Origin: an uncultured Clostridia bacterium
GTDB taxonomy: Bacteria; Bacillota; Clostridia; Oscillospirales; Oscillospiraceae
Reading direction: 5' to 3'
Length of the DNA: 64,000 bases
NCBI GenBank assembly: GCA_945948535.1
Contig: CAMFBN010000001.1
Location: 99,284 to 163,283 of the forward strand
Each line of letters opens with the position of its first letter. The stretch's first letter is position 1. The translations under genes and the position numbers were made by a program. This document shows positions 14,919 through 23,063 of this stretch, piece after piece. Below the pieces are notes generated by a model. It worked only from the letters and a program-made list of their open reading frames with translations, was not told the DNA's origin and did no database searches.

Positions 14919-17180
14919 ATGACTATGACCGAAACTCTGACCAAATTAACGGGCAAGGAGCTGTCCCAGTGCACCAACAGCGAAGTGTACCTTGCCCTTC
15001 TGAAGCTGGTAAACGAGAAGTCCGCCCAGCGGATTCGCCCGGTGGAGGGCCGGAAGCTGTACTACATCAGCGCGGAATTCCTCATCGGCAAGCTGCTGTC
15101 CAACAACCTCATCAATCTGGGGCTGTATGACGAGGTCCGCTCTGCCCTCCTGGCCGCGGGAAAAAATCTGGCGGATATTGAAGAGGTGGAGCCGGAGCCC
15201 TCTCTGGGCAACGGCGGTCTGGGCCGTCTGGCGGCTTGCTTCCTGGATTCCCTCGCTACCCTGAACCTGCCCGGCGACGGCATCGGCCTGCGGTATCACT
15301 TTGGCCTGTTCCACCAGTCTCTGGCGGACGGCGTGCAGAAGGAGCTGCCCGACCCCTGGCTCACCAATCACAGCTGGGCAGAAAAGACGGATTGTACCTA
15401 CCCCGTCACCCTCGGCGGCAAAAACTACACCGCCCGGCTTTACAAGCTGGCGGTCACCGGCTACGAGGGCCGCACCAACACCCTGAACCTGTTCGACATT
15501 GACACGGTGGACGAGAGCATCGTTCACGACGGCATCACCTTCGACAAAACCGCCATCGACAAGAATCTGACCCTGTTCCTGTATCCCGACGACTCCGACG
15601 AGGCAGGCCGTCAGCTGCGCATTTACCAGCAGTACCTGATGGTGTCCGCCGGCGCCCAGCTGATTCTGGCGGAGTGCGCTGCCCGGGGCTGCGACTACCA
15701 CAACCTCGCGGACTACGCCGCCATTCAGATCAACGACACCCACCCCAGCATGGTCATCCCTGAGCTGATTCGTTTGCTGGGCGAGAAGGGCATTGAATTC
15801 GACGAAGCCGTTGAGATCGTCACCAAGACCTGCGCCTACACCAACCACACCATTCTGGCAGAGGCCCTGGAAAAGTGGCCCCGGGCCTATCTGGAAGCCG
15901 CCGTACCCCAGTTGATGCCCATTATCGAGAAGCTGGACGCGGTGGTTGCCAAGCGCACCGAGGATAAGAGCCTTGCCATTATCGACAAGGACGGCAAAGT
16001 GCACATGGCCCACATGGACATCCACTTCACCCACTCCACCAACGGTGTCGCCGCCCTGCACACCCAGATTCTGAAGGATTCCGAACTGCACGGCTTCTAT
16101 AAGCTCTACCCCGAGAAGTTCAACAACAAGACCAACGGCATCACCTTCCGCCGGTGGCTCATCAAGTGCAATCCCCTGCTGACCAGCCAGATTGAGAACC
16201 TCATCGGCACCGGCTTCCACAAGGACGCCGCCCAGCTTACCAAGCTGCTGGCCTATGAAAACGATACGCCCGTGCTGGAGCGGCTGGCTGCCATCAAGAA
16301 GGAGAATAAGCGGGAGCTGTGCCGGTGGCTGAAGCAGGAGCAGGGCATCACCGTCAATCCCGGCGCCATGTTCGACATTCAGTCCAAGCGGCTGCATGAG
16401 TACAAGCGGCAGCAACTGAACCTGCTGTACCTCATTCACCAGTATTTCGAGATCAAGGCCGGGCATCTGCCCCCGGTGCCGCTGGTTTCCATCTTCGGCG
16501 CCAAGGCTGCTCCCGCCTACACCATCGCCAAGGACATTATTCACGCGCTGCTGACCCTGTCCAAGGTCATTGCCGCCGATCCGGTGGTTTCCCAGTGGCT
16601 GCAGATCGTATTCGTGGAAAACTACAACGTCACCGCCGCCGAGAAGATGATTCCCGCCTGCGACCTGTCGGAACAGATCAGTCTGGCTTCCAAGGAGGCC
16701 TCCGGTACCGGCAACATGAAGTTTATGCTGAACGGCGCCCTGACCCTTGGCACCATGGACGGCGCCAATGTGGAAATCAGCCAGCAGGTTGGCTCCGACA
16801 ATATTTATATCTTCGGTCAGACCTCCCAGCAGGTCATCCGCCGCTACGCCGCCGGGGACTACAAGGCGTCCGAGTGGTACGAGGGCGACCCCAACCTGCG
16901 CCGGGCCATCGACTTCCTGACCAGCCCCGAAATGACACAGGCCGGCTCCTATGAGCTGCTGAGCCGTCTTCAGAAGGAGCTGAAGGGCAAGGACTGGTTC
17001 CAGACTCTGCCGGACTTCAACGCCTATGTGGTGCGCAAGGGCCAGGCGCTGGAAGACTACGCCATCAATCCTCTGGACTGGAGCCGCCGCTGCCTGGTGA
17101 ATATCGCCAAGGCCGGCCTGTTCTCCTCCGACCGCACCATTGCCGAATACAATCAGGATATCTGGCACCTGGGCAAATAA
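14919..17180 (+). CDS. glgP: Glycogen/maltodextrin phosphorylase
   Basis: Releases glucose-1-phosphate from alpha-1,4-glucans with phosphate, in the cytoplasm. GT35 family hallmarks: the N-terminal EPEPSLGNGGLGRLAACFLDS, the substrate loop INDTHPSMVIPEL, and the PLP-lysine block EASGTGNMKFMLNG. 753 residues is at the short end of the normal range. The ATG at 14919 has AAAGGAGG 8 bases upstream; the open frame continues far upstream but only as antisense to the AraC gene. No other glg genes are adjacent. A TATAGT -10 lies at 14880-14885 without a clear -35. Confidence 0.96.
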   Translation: MTMTETLTKLTGKELSQCTNSEVYLALLKLVNEKSAQRIRPVEGRKLYYISAEFLIGKLLSNNLINLGLYDEVRSALLAAGKNLADIEEVEPEPSLGNGGLGRLAACFLDSLATLNLPGDGIGLRYHFGLFHQSLADGVQKELPDPWLTNHSWAEKTDCTYPVTLGGKNYTARLYKLAVTGYEGRTNTLNLFDIDTVDESIVHDGITFDKTAIDKNLTLFLYPDDSDEAGRQLRIYQQYLMVSAGAQLILAECAARGCDYHNLADYAAIQINDTHPSMVIPELIRLLGEKGIEFDEAVEIVTKTCAYTNHTILAEALEKWPRAYLEAAVPQLMPIIEKLDAVVAKRTEDKSLAIIDKDGKVHMAHMDIHFTHSTNGVAALHTQILKDSELHGFYKLYPEKFNNKTNGITFRRWLIKCNPLLTSQIENLIGTGFHKDAAQLTKLLAYENDTPVLERLAAIKKENKRELCRWLKQEQGITVNPGAMFDIQSKRLHEYKRQQLNLLYLIHQYFEIKAGHLPPVPLVSIFGAKAAPAYTIAKDIIHALLTLSKVIAADPVVSQWLQIVFVENYNVTAAEKMIPACDLSEQISLASKEASGTGNMKFMLNGALTLGTMDGANVEISQQVGSDNIYIFGQTSQQVIRRYAAGDYKASEWYEGDPNLRRAIDFLTSPEMTQAGSYELLSRLQKELKGKDWFQTLPDFNAYVVRKGQALEDYAINPLDWSRRCLVNIAKAGLFSSDRTIAEYNQDIWHLGK

Positions 17181-17189
17181 GGATGAAAA

Positions 17190-17222
17190 AAGGCGGCATT
17201 CGCGCGAATGCCGCCTTTCTTC
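17190..17222 (+). terminator. Terminator after glgP
   Basis: Stem aggcggcattcgc / gcgaatgccgcct followed by TTCTT; it abuts the stop codon of the convergent ZIP gene. Confidence 0.88.
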
Positions 17223-18069
17223 ACACATAAATTATAATCACGCCTGTCAGCATACCGATGACCGTCGCGGCGGCAGGGAGCTTGGAGCGCCACATGAGAA
17301 TGGCTTCCGGCATCAGCTCGCCGAAGACCACATACAGCATGGCGCCGGAGGCAAAGCTCAGGGACAGCGCCAGCGCCGTGGGGCCCATGGCGCCCACCAT
17401 AAAGCCCAGCAGCGCGCCCAAAACGGTGGGGAATCCGGTCAGCGCCGTGACGACCACGGAACGAGCCTTGGGCATTCCGCCGGAAATCAGGGGCACCGCC
17501 ACCGCCATTCCCTCGGGAATGTTGTGCAGGCCGATGACTACCGCCATGGTCAGGCCGCCCCGGTTCAGCAGGGTCTGCCCCGCCGTCCGGGCAAAGGACG
17601 CGCCGATGACCATGCCCTCCGGCACGTTATGCAGGGCAATGGCCGCTGCCATCACCAGTCCCGCCAGAAACAGTCCGCTGCGGGGCTGACGGCCCTCCCG
17701 GTGCTCCTTCAGATGGTTGGCGTGGGTCAGCTCTTCCAGCGAGTCCGCCGTTTTGGGGTGGTTTTCATCAATGTGAGCCACCTCGTGGTTGGTTTTGTGG
17801 TCAATCAGCGCATTCAGCAGGGCGATTACCACATACCCCACCAGCACGCCGGTGACCACCAGCCCCACATCGTTGCTCAGGTCGTCCGGATGCAGCGCCT
17901 CCGTCAGCAGGTCAAAGCACACGACGGACGTCATTACCCCGGCGGCAAAGGACAGCAGCAGGCTGACGGTCTTGCTGGAATCCTTCCGGAACAGGCAGGA
18001 AACCAATCCGCCCAAGCCGGTACCGCCCATACCCGCAAGGGCGGTGATGCCGATTACGCTCCAAATCAT
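17221..18069 (-). CDS. ZIP-family divalent metal transporter (ZupT-like)
   Basis: A 282-residue inner-membrane protein with eight predicted transmembrane segments that imports divalent metals such as zinc, iron or manganese. The paired family motifs HNVPEGMV and HNIPEGMAV in helices IV and V form the metal path, and a His-rich cytoplasmic loop (HKTNHEVAHIDENHP..HANHLKEH) lies between helices III and IV. The ATG at 18069 has GGAGG 11 bases upstream; an earlier open stretch is not supported. A promoter and a small dyad lie upstream. Metal specificity cannot be read from the sequence. Confidence 0.9.
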   Translation of the reverse strand: MIWSVIGITALAGMGGTGLGGLVSCLFRKDSSKTVSLLLSFAAGVMTSVVCFDLLTEALHPDDLSNDVGLVVTGVLVGYVVIALLNALIDHKTNHEVAHIDENHPKTADSLEELTHANHLKEHREGRQPRSGLFLAGLVMAAAIALHNVPEGMVIGASFARTAGQTLLNRGGLTMAVVIGLHNIPEGMAVAVPLISGGMPKARSVVVTALTGFPTVLGALLGFMVGAMGPTALALSLSFASGAMLYVVFGELMPEAILMWRSKLPAAATVIGMLTGVIIIYV

Positions 18070-18101
18070 TTTCTGGGAAGCCTCCTTATCTGTTAGCCTA
18101 T

Positions 18102-18112
18102 GATAACTTATC
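18102..18112. promoter_or_regulatory. Small dyad GATAA-C-TTATC in ZIP gene leader
   Basis: A 5-1-5 inverted repeat near the predicted transcription start of the ZIP gene; a possible operator site. It matches no metal-regulator consensus I know. Confidence 0.3.
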
Positions 18113-18119
18113 GTGACAT

Positions 18120-18148
18120 ATGGTACCACAGCAGGAAACGGCTGTCAA
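18120..18148 (-). promoter_or_regulatory. Promoter of ZIP gene
   Basis: On the minus strand TTGACA (18143-18148), 17-base spacer, TACCAT (18120-18125). Confidence 0.6.
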
Positions 18149-18209
18149 TTCGCTTTTTGCCCTATTTTCCCCGAAATTCTTCCGGTTCTGCCGCTAAAAT
18201 CACAACAGC

Positions 18210-18254
18210 AAAAAAGCGCCCCGCCTGCCGCGCAAAGCGCGATAGGCGGGGCGC
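18210..18254 (-). terminator. Terminator after hsp20
   Basis: A long stem (gcgccccgcctgccgcgc / gcgcgataggcggggcgc) that reads into TTTTTTGC on the minus strand, ten bases past the hsp20 stop. Confidence 0.88.
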
Positions 18255-18263
18255 AATGGTTAT

Positions 18264-18710
18264 TTACTCGATGAAAATGGAAGTGCTGGCAGGCAGCTCC
18301 TTCCGGGCGGCCTTGGGTACGGACAGCCTCAGAATGCCGTCCTCATACTTGGCGCCGATCTCCTCGGGACGGACATTCTCGCCCACATAGAAGCTCCGGC
18401 TGCAAACGCCGGCGTAACGCTCCCGGCGGAGATACTTGCCGTTTTGATCGCTCTGGTCCTTGTCCAGGCCCTTGGACGCGCCGATGGTCAGGTAGCCATT
18501 CTTCAGGTCAACCGTGATCTCGTCCTTCTTGAAGCCGGGCAGGTCCACATCCACCTCGTAGGTATCCTCCAGCTCCCGGACATCGGTCTTCATCAGATTC
18601 CGGGCGTGTTTGCCGTACAGCGGGTCATTGCCCCGGACAGGCATCAGCATGTCAAAGGGGTCTGTAAACAAATCATCGAACAGGTTCTCACCAAAAAAGC
18701 CAGGCAACAT
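18264..18710 (-). CDS. Small heat-shock protein, Hsp20/alpha-crystallin family
   Basis: A 148-residue ATP-independent holdase chaperone. The alpha-crystallin domain runs from about residue 40 to 140 (MKTDVRELEDTYEVDVDLPGFKKDEI), with the family end motif EDGILRLSVPK and a short tail STSIFIE in place of a textbook IXI motif. The N-terminus GENLFDDLFTDPFD is typical of clostridial members. It is a single transcription unit with a CIRCE operator over its -35 region, so HrcA control is likely. Confidence 0.93.
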   Translation of the reverse strand: MLPGFFGENLFDDLFTDPFDMLMPVRGNDPLYGKHARNLMKTDVRELEDTYEVDVDLPGFKKDEITVDLKNGYLTIGASKGLDKDQSDQNGKYLRRERYAGVCSRSFYVGENVRPEEIGAKYEDGILRLSVPKAARKELPASTSIFIE

Positions 18711-18808
18711 AAGTCATTCCTCCATTCAATCTTTCGTTGGCGTCTGACGGAATGTCGGGCGTTGGCGAACTAACGTTACCTTCTGCTCCTCTTTCAAGGA
18801 ACACCTGT

Positions 18809-18836
18809 ATTATAGCACCGATTTTAGCACTGTCAA
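18809..18836 (-). promoter_or_regulatory. Sigma-A promoter of hsp20
   Basis: On the minus strand TTGACA (18831-18836), 16-base spacer, TATAAT (18809-18814). The -35 hexamer lies inside the CIRCE operator. Confidence 0.82.
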
Positions 18837-18850
18837 GGTCAGAGTGCTAA
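18824..18850. promoter_or_regulatory. CIRCE operator (HrcA box)
   Basis: TTAGCACTG-N9-GAGTGCTAA against the consensus TTAGCACTC-N9-GAGTGCTAA: 17 of 18 arm bases match and the spacing is exact. It overlaps the -35 of hsp20, the position expected for repression by HrcA. Confidence 0.92.
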
Positions 18851-18893
18851 AGTTCATAAAGCATCTTATATTTGTTCACAGATTCTGCGAAAT

Positions 18894-19817
18894 CTACATT
18901 CCGAACAGGAGCTGCCCCGCCGCGATGATCACAGGCAGGCTGATTGCAAAGCAAATGGTGGAAAACAGCACCGACCGGGCGCACAGCTCCGGGCAGGTAT
19001 CGGTCTGAATGGCATAAATGGTGGTCAGCGTGGCGCAGGGACAGGCCAGATACACCAGCACGCACAGCTTGTCCCGGGCATCCATGGGCATAGCCATGAG
19101 TACCGGCATGGCAAGTGCCGGAATCAGGAAATTCCGCAGCGCCATCACCAGATATACCGCCTTTTCCCGGAAAATCGCCGTCAGGTCATTTTCCGACAGC
19201 ATGACGCCGATAATAATGAGGGACAGGGGCGTAATCATGCTGCCGATGCTGCTGACCACGGTCTGCACCGGGGCGGGCCAGTGGATACCCAGCGCCAGCA
19301 TGGCAAGCAGTGCGAAGGTGGCAAGGGTGGGCACCGTAAGGATTGCTTTCAAATTGATTTTTCCGCCCGTAAACAGGGGCATCTGAATGGTAAAGAACAG
19401 CACGTTGAAAACAATCAGCGCCGCGCAGTTATAGAGCACCGCGATTTCCCCAAACAGCGCCTGGCACAGGGGCAGGCCCAAAAAGGTGCAGTTGGGAAAG
19501 GTAATCAGACTGGTCATAGCGGCGCGGAATTTATCCTCCGCGTGAAATACGCGCAAAAGCAGCAGGCTGCCTGCCATTGCGCCGCCCATGGTCAGGGCCA
19601 TAATGCCTATGGCGATGCCCAGACTGCGGAAGCCCTTCGCGCCCACCTCCATGCTAGCGGCGGACAGAATGGTGAAGGGCAGGATCAGGCTGGAGCAGAG
19701 CTTCGTCAGGTATTTCCGCTGGTCCGGGTTGATGATACCCAGTTTTCCCGCGCCCGCGCCCACTGCCACATAGCAGAAAATTACCAAAATCTGCTGCAAA
19801 ACCAAATTCATTGACAT
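18894..19817 (-). CDS. AEC (auxin efflux carrier) family transporter
   Basis: A 307-residue polytopic membrane protein of the AEC/MdcF family, secondary carriers for organic acids or other small anions. About ten hydrophobic segments in two halves are visible, with the family-like NCTFLGLPL (first half) and the cytoplasmic break LACPCATLTTIYA (second half). GGAGA lies 7 bases before the ATG, which is only ten bases after the M24 peptidase stop, so the two are cotranscribed. Substrate unknown. Confidence 0.85.
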   Translation of the reverse strand: MSMNLVLQQILVIFCYVAVGAGAGKLGIINPDQRKYLTKLCSSLILPFTILSAASMEVGAKGFRSLGIAIGIMALTMGGAMAGSLLLLRVFHAEDKFRAAMTSLITFPNCTFLGLPLCQALFGEIAVLYNCAALIVFNVLFFTIQMPLFTGGKINLKAILTVPTLATFALLAMLALGIHWPAPVQTVVSSIGSMITPLSLIIIGVMLSENDLTAIFREKAVYLVMALRNFLIPALAMPVLMAMPMDARDKLCVLVYLACPCATLTTIYAIQTDTCPELCARSVLFSTICFAISLPVIIAAGQLLFGM

Positions 19818-19827
19818 AATATTTCTC

Positions 19828-20919
19828 CTATTTGTCGGGGAAGGGAATCACCTGCAGCTCTTTGGGATAGCGGTTCAGCACCTCACAGCCGTCCTCGGTA
19901 ATCAGCACCAGGTCCTCAATGCGGACGCCGATGTTCTCCTCGGGAATATAAATCCCCGGCTCCACGGAGAAGCACTGACCGGGCTGAATGACGGCGTCAT
20001 TGACGGCGGACACATCCCCCGCCTCGTGAACCTCCAAGCCGATGGAGTGTCCCGTGCGGTGGGTGAAATACCGGCCAAAGCCCATTTCCTCGATATAGCT
20101 TCTGGCGGCGTTGTCCACATCCCGCATCCGATTGCCGGGCTTTGCCGCCGCAATGCCGCGGCGGTTGGCTTCCAGCACCACCTCATAAATCTGCCGCTGG
20201 CGGTCAGATACCGTGCCGAGGAACACCGTCCGGGTCATATCGGAGCAGTAATTGTCCTTCAATCCGCCGATGTCCAGCACTACGCCGTCGCCGAATTTTC
20301 CCCGGGAAGCGTCCGGCTCATGATGGGGGTCTGCCGCGTTTCCGGCAAACGCCGTGATCGGTTCAAAGGAAAAGCCCTCGCACCCGGCATCGGTATAGAG
20401 TTTCATGAGGATATCTTTCAGTTCCAACTCCGTGTGGTCTTCGCTGAGGACTGCAACCAGTTTTTCCATGACCTCGTCATTGAGCCGGGAGGCTGTCCGC
20501 ATTTTTTCCTGCTCGTCGGGGGTCTTAATTCTTCGGACACTGTCTACGATGGAAGAGCTGTTCACATAGCCGCTGGCAGCCTTCAATTCCTGCAAGCGCA
20601 GCAGGAACCGGGCGGGCCAGTTTTTATCGATGGCCACAGGGGCTGCGGAATCCATCAAGCGGCTGAGGATTTCCACGCCGTCCTGCGTATCGTTGTAATA
20701 CTGAATCTCCACGCCCAGATCCCGGGTCTGCCGGAACAGGTCGTTGACCAGCAGCTTATGGTTTCCGTTTCGGTTCAGGTAGAGCACCAGCAGCCGCTCG
20801 CCGGGGTGAATCCATGCTCCGGTAAGGTAGAAAATCACCGCCGGGTCGGAAATAATGAGCTGGGGAACATTTTCCTCGGCCATAGCGGCGAGAATTGCGT
20901 TTAATTTCTGTTTATCCAT
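19828..20919 (-). CDS. M24 family metallopeptidase (Xaa-Pro peptidase-like)
   Basis: A 363-residue cytoplasmic aminopeptidase of the creatinase fold. An N-terminal creatinase-like domain (1-130) precedes the catalytic domain with all five metal ligands in context: VVLDIGG, CSDMTRT, the HRTGHSIGLEVHE histidine, SVEPGIYI and GVRIEDLVLI. Acts on X-Pro dipeptides or similar. The ATG at 20919 is preferred over another two codons earlier because AGGAGG then lies 7 bases upstream instead of 1. Cotranscribed with the AEC transporter; a strong palindrome separates it from the ABC transporter genes upstream. Confidence 0.9.
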   Translation of the reverse strand: MDKQKLNAILAAMAEENVPQLIISDPAVIFYLTGAWIHPGERLLVLYLNRNGNHKLLVNDLFRQTRDLGVEIQYYNDTQDGVEILSRLMDSAAPVAIDKNWPARFLLRLQELKAASGYVNSSSIVDSVRRIKTPDEQEKMRTASRLNDEVMEKLVAVLSEDHTELELKDILMKLYTDAGCEGFSFEPITAFAGNAADPHHEPDASRGKFGDGVVLDIGGLKDNYCSDMTRTVFLGTVSDRQRQIYEVVLEANRRGIAAAKPGNRMRDVDNAARSYIEEMGFGRYFTHRTGHSIGLEVHEAGDVSAVNDAVIQPGQCFSVEPGIYIPEENIGVRIEDLVLITEDGCEVLNRYPKELQVIPFPDK

Positions 20920-20943
20920 ATCCATACCTCCTATCGAAATAAC

Positions 20944-20967
20944 GCGCCGCCCGGGCCCGGGCGGCGC
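20944..20967 (-). terminator. Perfect 24-bp palindrome between permease and M24 genes
   Basis: gcgccgcccggg / cccgggcggcgc without mismatch, in the 55-base gap. The T content after it is low, so it may be a partial terminator or an mRNA end. Confidence 0.65.
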
Positions 20968-20974
20968 TTGTGTT

Positions 20975-21958
20975 CTACCGGTCTTCCCGGAAATAGGGAA
21001 CGCCCAGGCTCTCGGGGGGCTGGTTGTCCCGCTTGTTGCGCATACTGGTGAGCACCAGCACGAAGATCGTGACAATGTAGGGCAGCATTTTGTACAGCTC
21101 CTTCACCGCCAGATTGGTGCCCGTGGGGATGAACAGGTACAGGATATACAGACCGCCGAAGAGAATGGAGGCAAGAATCCCCACGTTGGGCCGCCAGATG
21201 GTGAAGATGACCAGCGCGATGGCCAGCCAGCCCCGGTCGCCGAAGGCATCGTTGCTCCAGACGCCGCAGGCGTAGTCCATGACATAGTACAGGCCGCCCA
21301 AACCCGCAATCATGCTGCCCACGCAGGTAGCAACATACTTATACTTTGCAATATCAATGCCGGCAGCGTCGGCGGTAGCGGGGCTTTCGCCCACGGCCCG
21401 CAGCTGCAGGCCCACCCGGGTACGCTTCAGCACATAGGAGCACACCAGCGCAATGATAATTGCCACATAGGCAAGGAAGCCATAGGAGCAGAACAGCTTG
21501 CCGAAAACCCCCAGTTTGTCCGTAAAGGGCAGACTTTTACTAAAGTAGGCGCTGGTGGCGGACAGGGCGATGGAGGGCACCTCGCTGCCGGTGAGCTTAA
21601 TCAGGGAGCCGCCGAAGAAGTTGCCGAAGCCCACGCCGAAGGTGGTCATGGCAAGGCCCGTCACGTTCTGGTTGGCCCGGAGGTTCACCGTCAGGAAGCA
21701 GTACAGAAGACCCATGAGGAGCGAACCCAGCAGGCAGCACAGGACAGGAATGGCAACCGCAAGGAAGCCGTTCATATGCCCGCTCTGCTCATAGAAGAAA
21801 GCGCCGATGACGCCGCAGATGCCGCCCACATACATGATGCCAGGGATGCCCAGATTCAGGTTGCCGGACTTTTCCGTCAGGGTCTCACCGGTAGCGCCCA
21901 GCAGCAGCGGGATGCCCTGCATGACGGCACGGGGGAAAAACGATACAAAATCAAACAT
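20975..21958 (-). CDS. Nucleoside-type ABC transporter permease (NupQ-like)
   Basis: A 327-residue inner-membrane permease of the BPD_transp_2 family (YufQ/NupQ type), one half of the channel of a BMP-dependent importer. Family signature: ATGETLTEKSGNLNLGIPGIM near the N-terminus and the coupling segment VGESPATADAAGID. It starts four bases after the stop of the first permease with AAGGAGG in that gene's end, so the pair is tightly coupled. Acts with the neighbouring permease, ATPase and lipoprotein. Confidence 0.92.
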   Translation of the reverse strand: MFDFVSFFPRAVMQGIPLLLGATGETLTEKSGNLNLGIPGIMYVGGICGVIGAFFYEQSGHMNGFLAVAIPVLCCLLGSLLMGLLYCFLTVNLRANQNVTGLAMTTFGVGFGNFFGGSLIKLTGSEVPSIALSATSAYFSKSLPFTDKLGVFGKLFCSYGFLAYVAIIIALVCSYVLKRTRVGLQLRAVGESPATADAAGIDIAKYKYVATCVGSMIAGLGGLYYVMDYACGVWSNDAFGDRGWLAIALVIFTIWRPNVGILASILFGGLYILYLFIPTGTNLAVKELYKMLPYIVTIFVLVLTSMRNKRDNQPPESLGVPYFREDR

Positions 21959-21962
21959 TTCC

Positions 21963-23063
21963 TTAGCCCTCCTTCTTGGTGTGCTTCAGGAAGCTCAGGC
22001 GGTAGCTGATGAAGAACTCGCTGCCGATGATGAAGAACAGGATGATGCCGGTGAGAATGTCGCCGAAGGAGTGGTTCAGACCGTAGATGGTGGAAATCTC
22101 ACTGGCGCCACGGCTCAGGAACACCAACAGGAAGCTGGTGAACACCATGACGAGAGGATTAAACTTCGCCAGCCACGCCACCATGACCGCCGTAAAGCCT
22201 CTGCCGCCGGCGATGGTGGTGGTGATGGTGTGGTCGGTGCCGCCCACCAGCAGCAGGCCTGCCAGACCGCAGATACCGCCGGAAATCAGCATGGTGCGCA
22301 CGATGACCCGGCCCACGTTGATGCCCACATACCGGGCCGTCCGCTCGCTTTCGCCCACCACGGCGATCTCATAGCCCTGCTTGGAGCGGGACAGATAGAA
22401 ATACATGAGGATGGTCAGCACAGCGACAATCAGAATGTTCAGCAGGTATTTGTAGCTGCCGATCTGGGGCAGCCAGCCCGCCTGGGTGCTCTGGTTGATG
22501 ATGCCGATTTTGCCCGCGCCCTTGGGCACCTCCCAGACAATGACAAAAAACGCAACCAGCTGGGTGGCAACATAGTTCATCATCAGGGTGAACAGGGTTT
22601 CGTTGGTGTTCCACTTGGCCTTACAGATGGCGGGGATGCCGCCCCAGATGGCGCCCGCCGCGATACTGGCAAGAATCATAATCCCGATCAGCAGCCAGTT
22701 GGGGATTTTGTCCCCCAGCAGAATCATGCAGGCAGCGGTGGCAAGGCCGCCGATGAGTACCTGGCCCTCACCGCCAATGTTCCAGAACCGCATCTTGAAA
22801 GCGGGAGTCACCGCCAGAGAGATGCACAGAAGAATCGCCAGATTCTGGCCCAGAATCCACGCCTTCCGCTTGGTGCCGAAAGCGCCGGCGAACATGGTCT
22901 TGTAAACGCCGATGGGGTCTTCACCGGTCAGCGCGGTGGTGACGAAGGCACAGACCACCAGCGCCAGCAGAATCGCCGCGCCCCGAATGGCCCAGGCGTG
23001 ATACCAGGGCAGGGCGGAACGCTTGGAAATATGCACAATGGGTCCTTTGCTCTGTTTACGCAT
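21963..23063 (-). CDS. Nucleoside-type ABC transporter permease (NupP-like)
   Basis: A 366-residue inner-membrane permease, partner of the downstream one. Signature segments are FWNIGGEGQVLIGG and the coupling helix VGESERTARYVGINVGR. Its ATG overlaps the ATPase stop by eight bases (ATGCGTAA), with GGAGG upstream. Substrate is inferred as a nucleoside or nucleobase from the BMP lipoprotein class. Confidence 0.92.
   Translation of the reverse strand: MRKQSKGPIVHISKRSALPWYHAWAIRGAAILLALVVCAFVTTALTGEDPIGVYKTMFAGAFGTKRKAWILGQNLAILLCISLAVTPAFKMRFWNIGGEGQVLIGGLATAACMILLGDKIPNWLLIGIMILASIAAGAIWGGIPAICKAKWNTNETLFTLMMNYVATQLVAFFVIVWEVPKGAGKIGIINQSTQAGWLPQIGSYKYLLNILIVAVLTILMYFYLSRSKQGYEIAVVGESERTARYVGINVGRVIVRTMLISGGICGLAGLLLVGGTDHTITTTIAGGRGFTAVMVAWLAKFNPLVMVFTSFLLVFLSRGASEISTIYGLNHSFGDILTGIILFFIIGSEFFISYRLSFLKHTKKEG

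Noticed and set aside
14946..17228. Long minus-strand open frame (760 codons) opposite glgP
   Set aside because: glgP is unmistakable on the other strand; this frame has no start signal and no recognisable domain.
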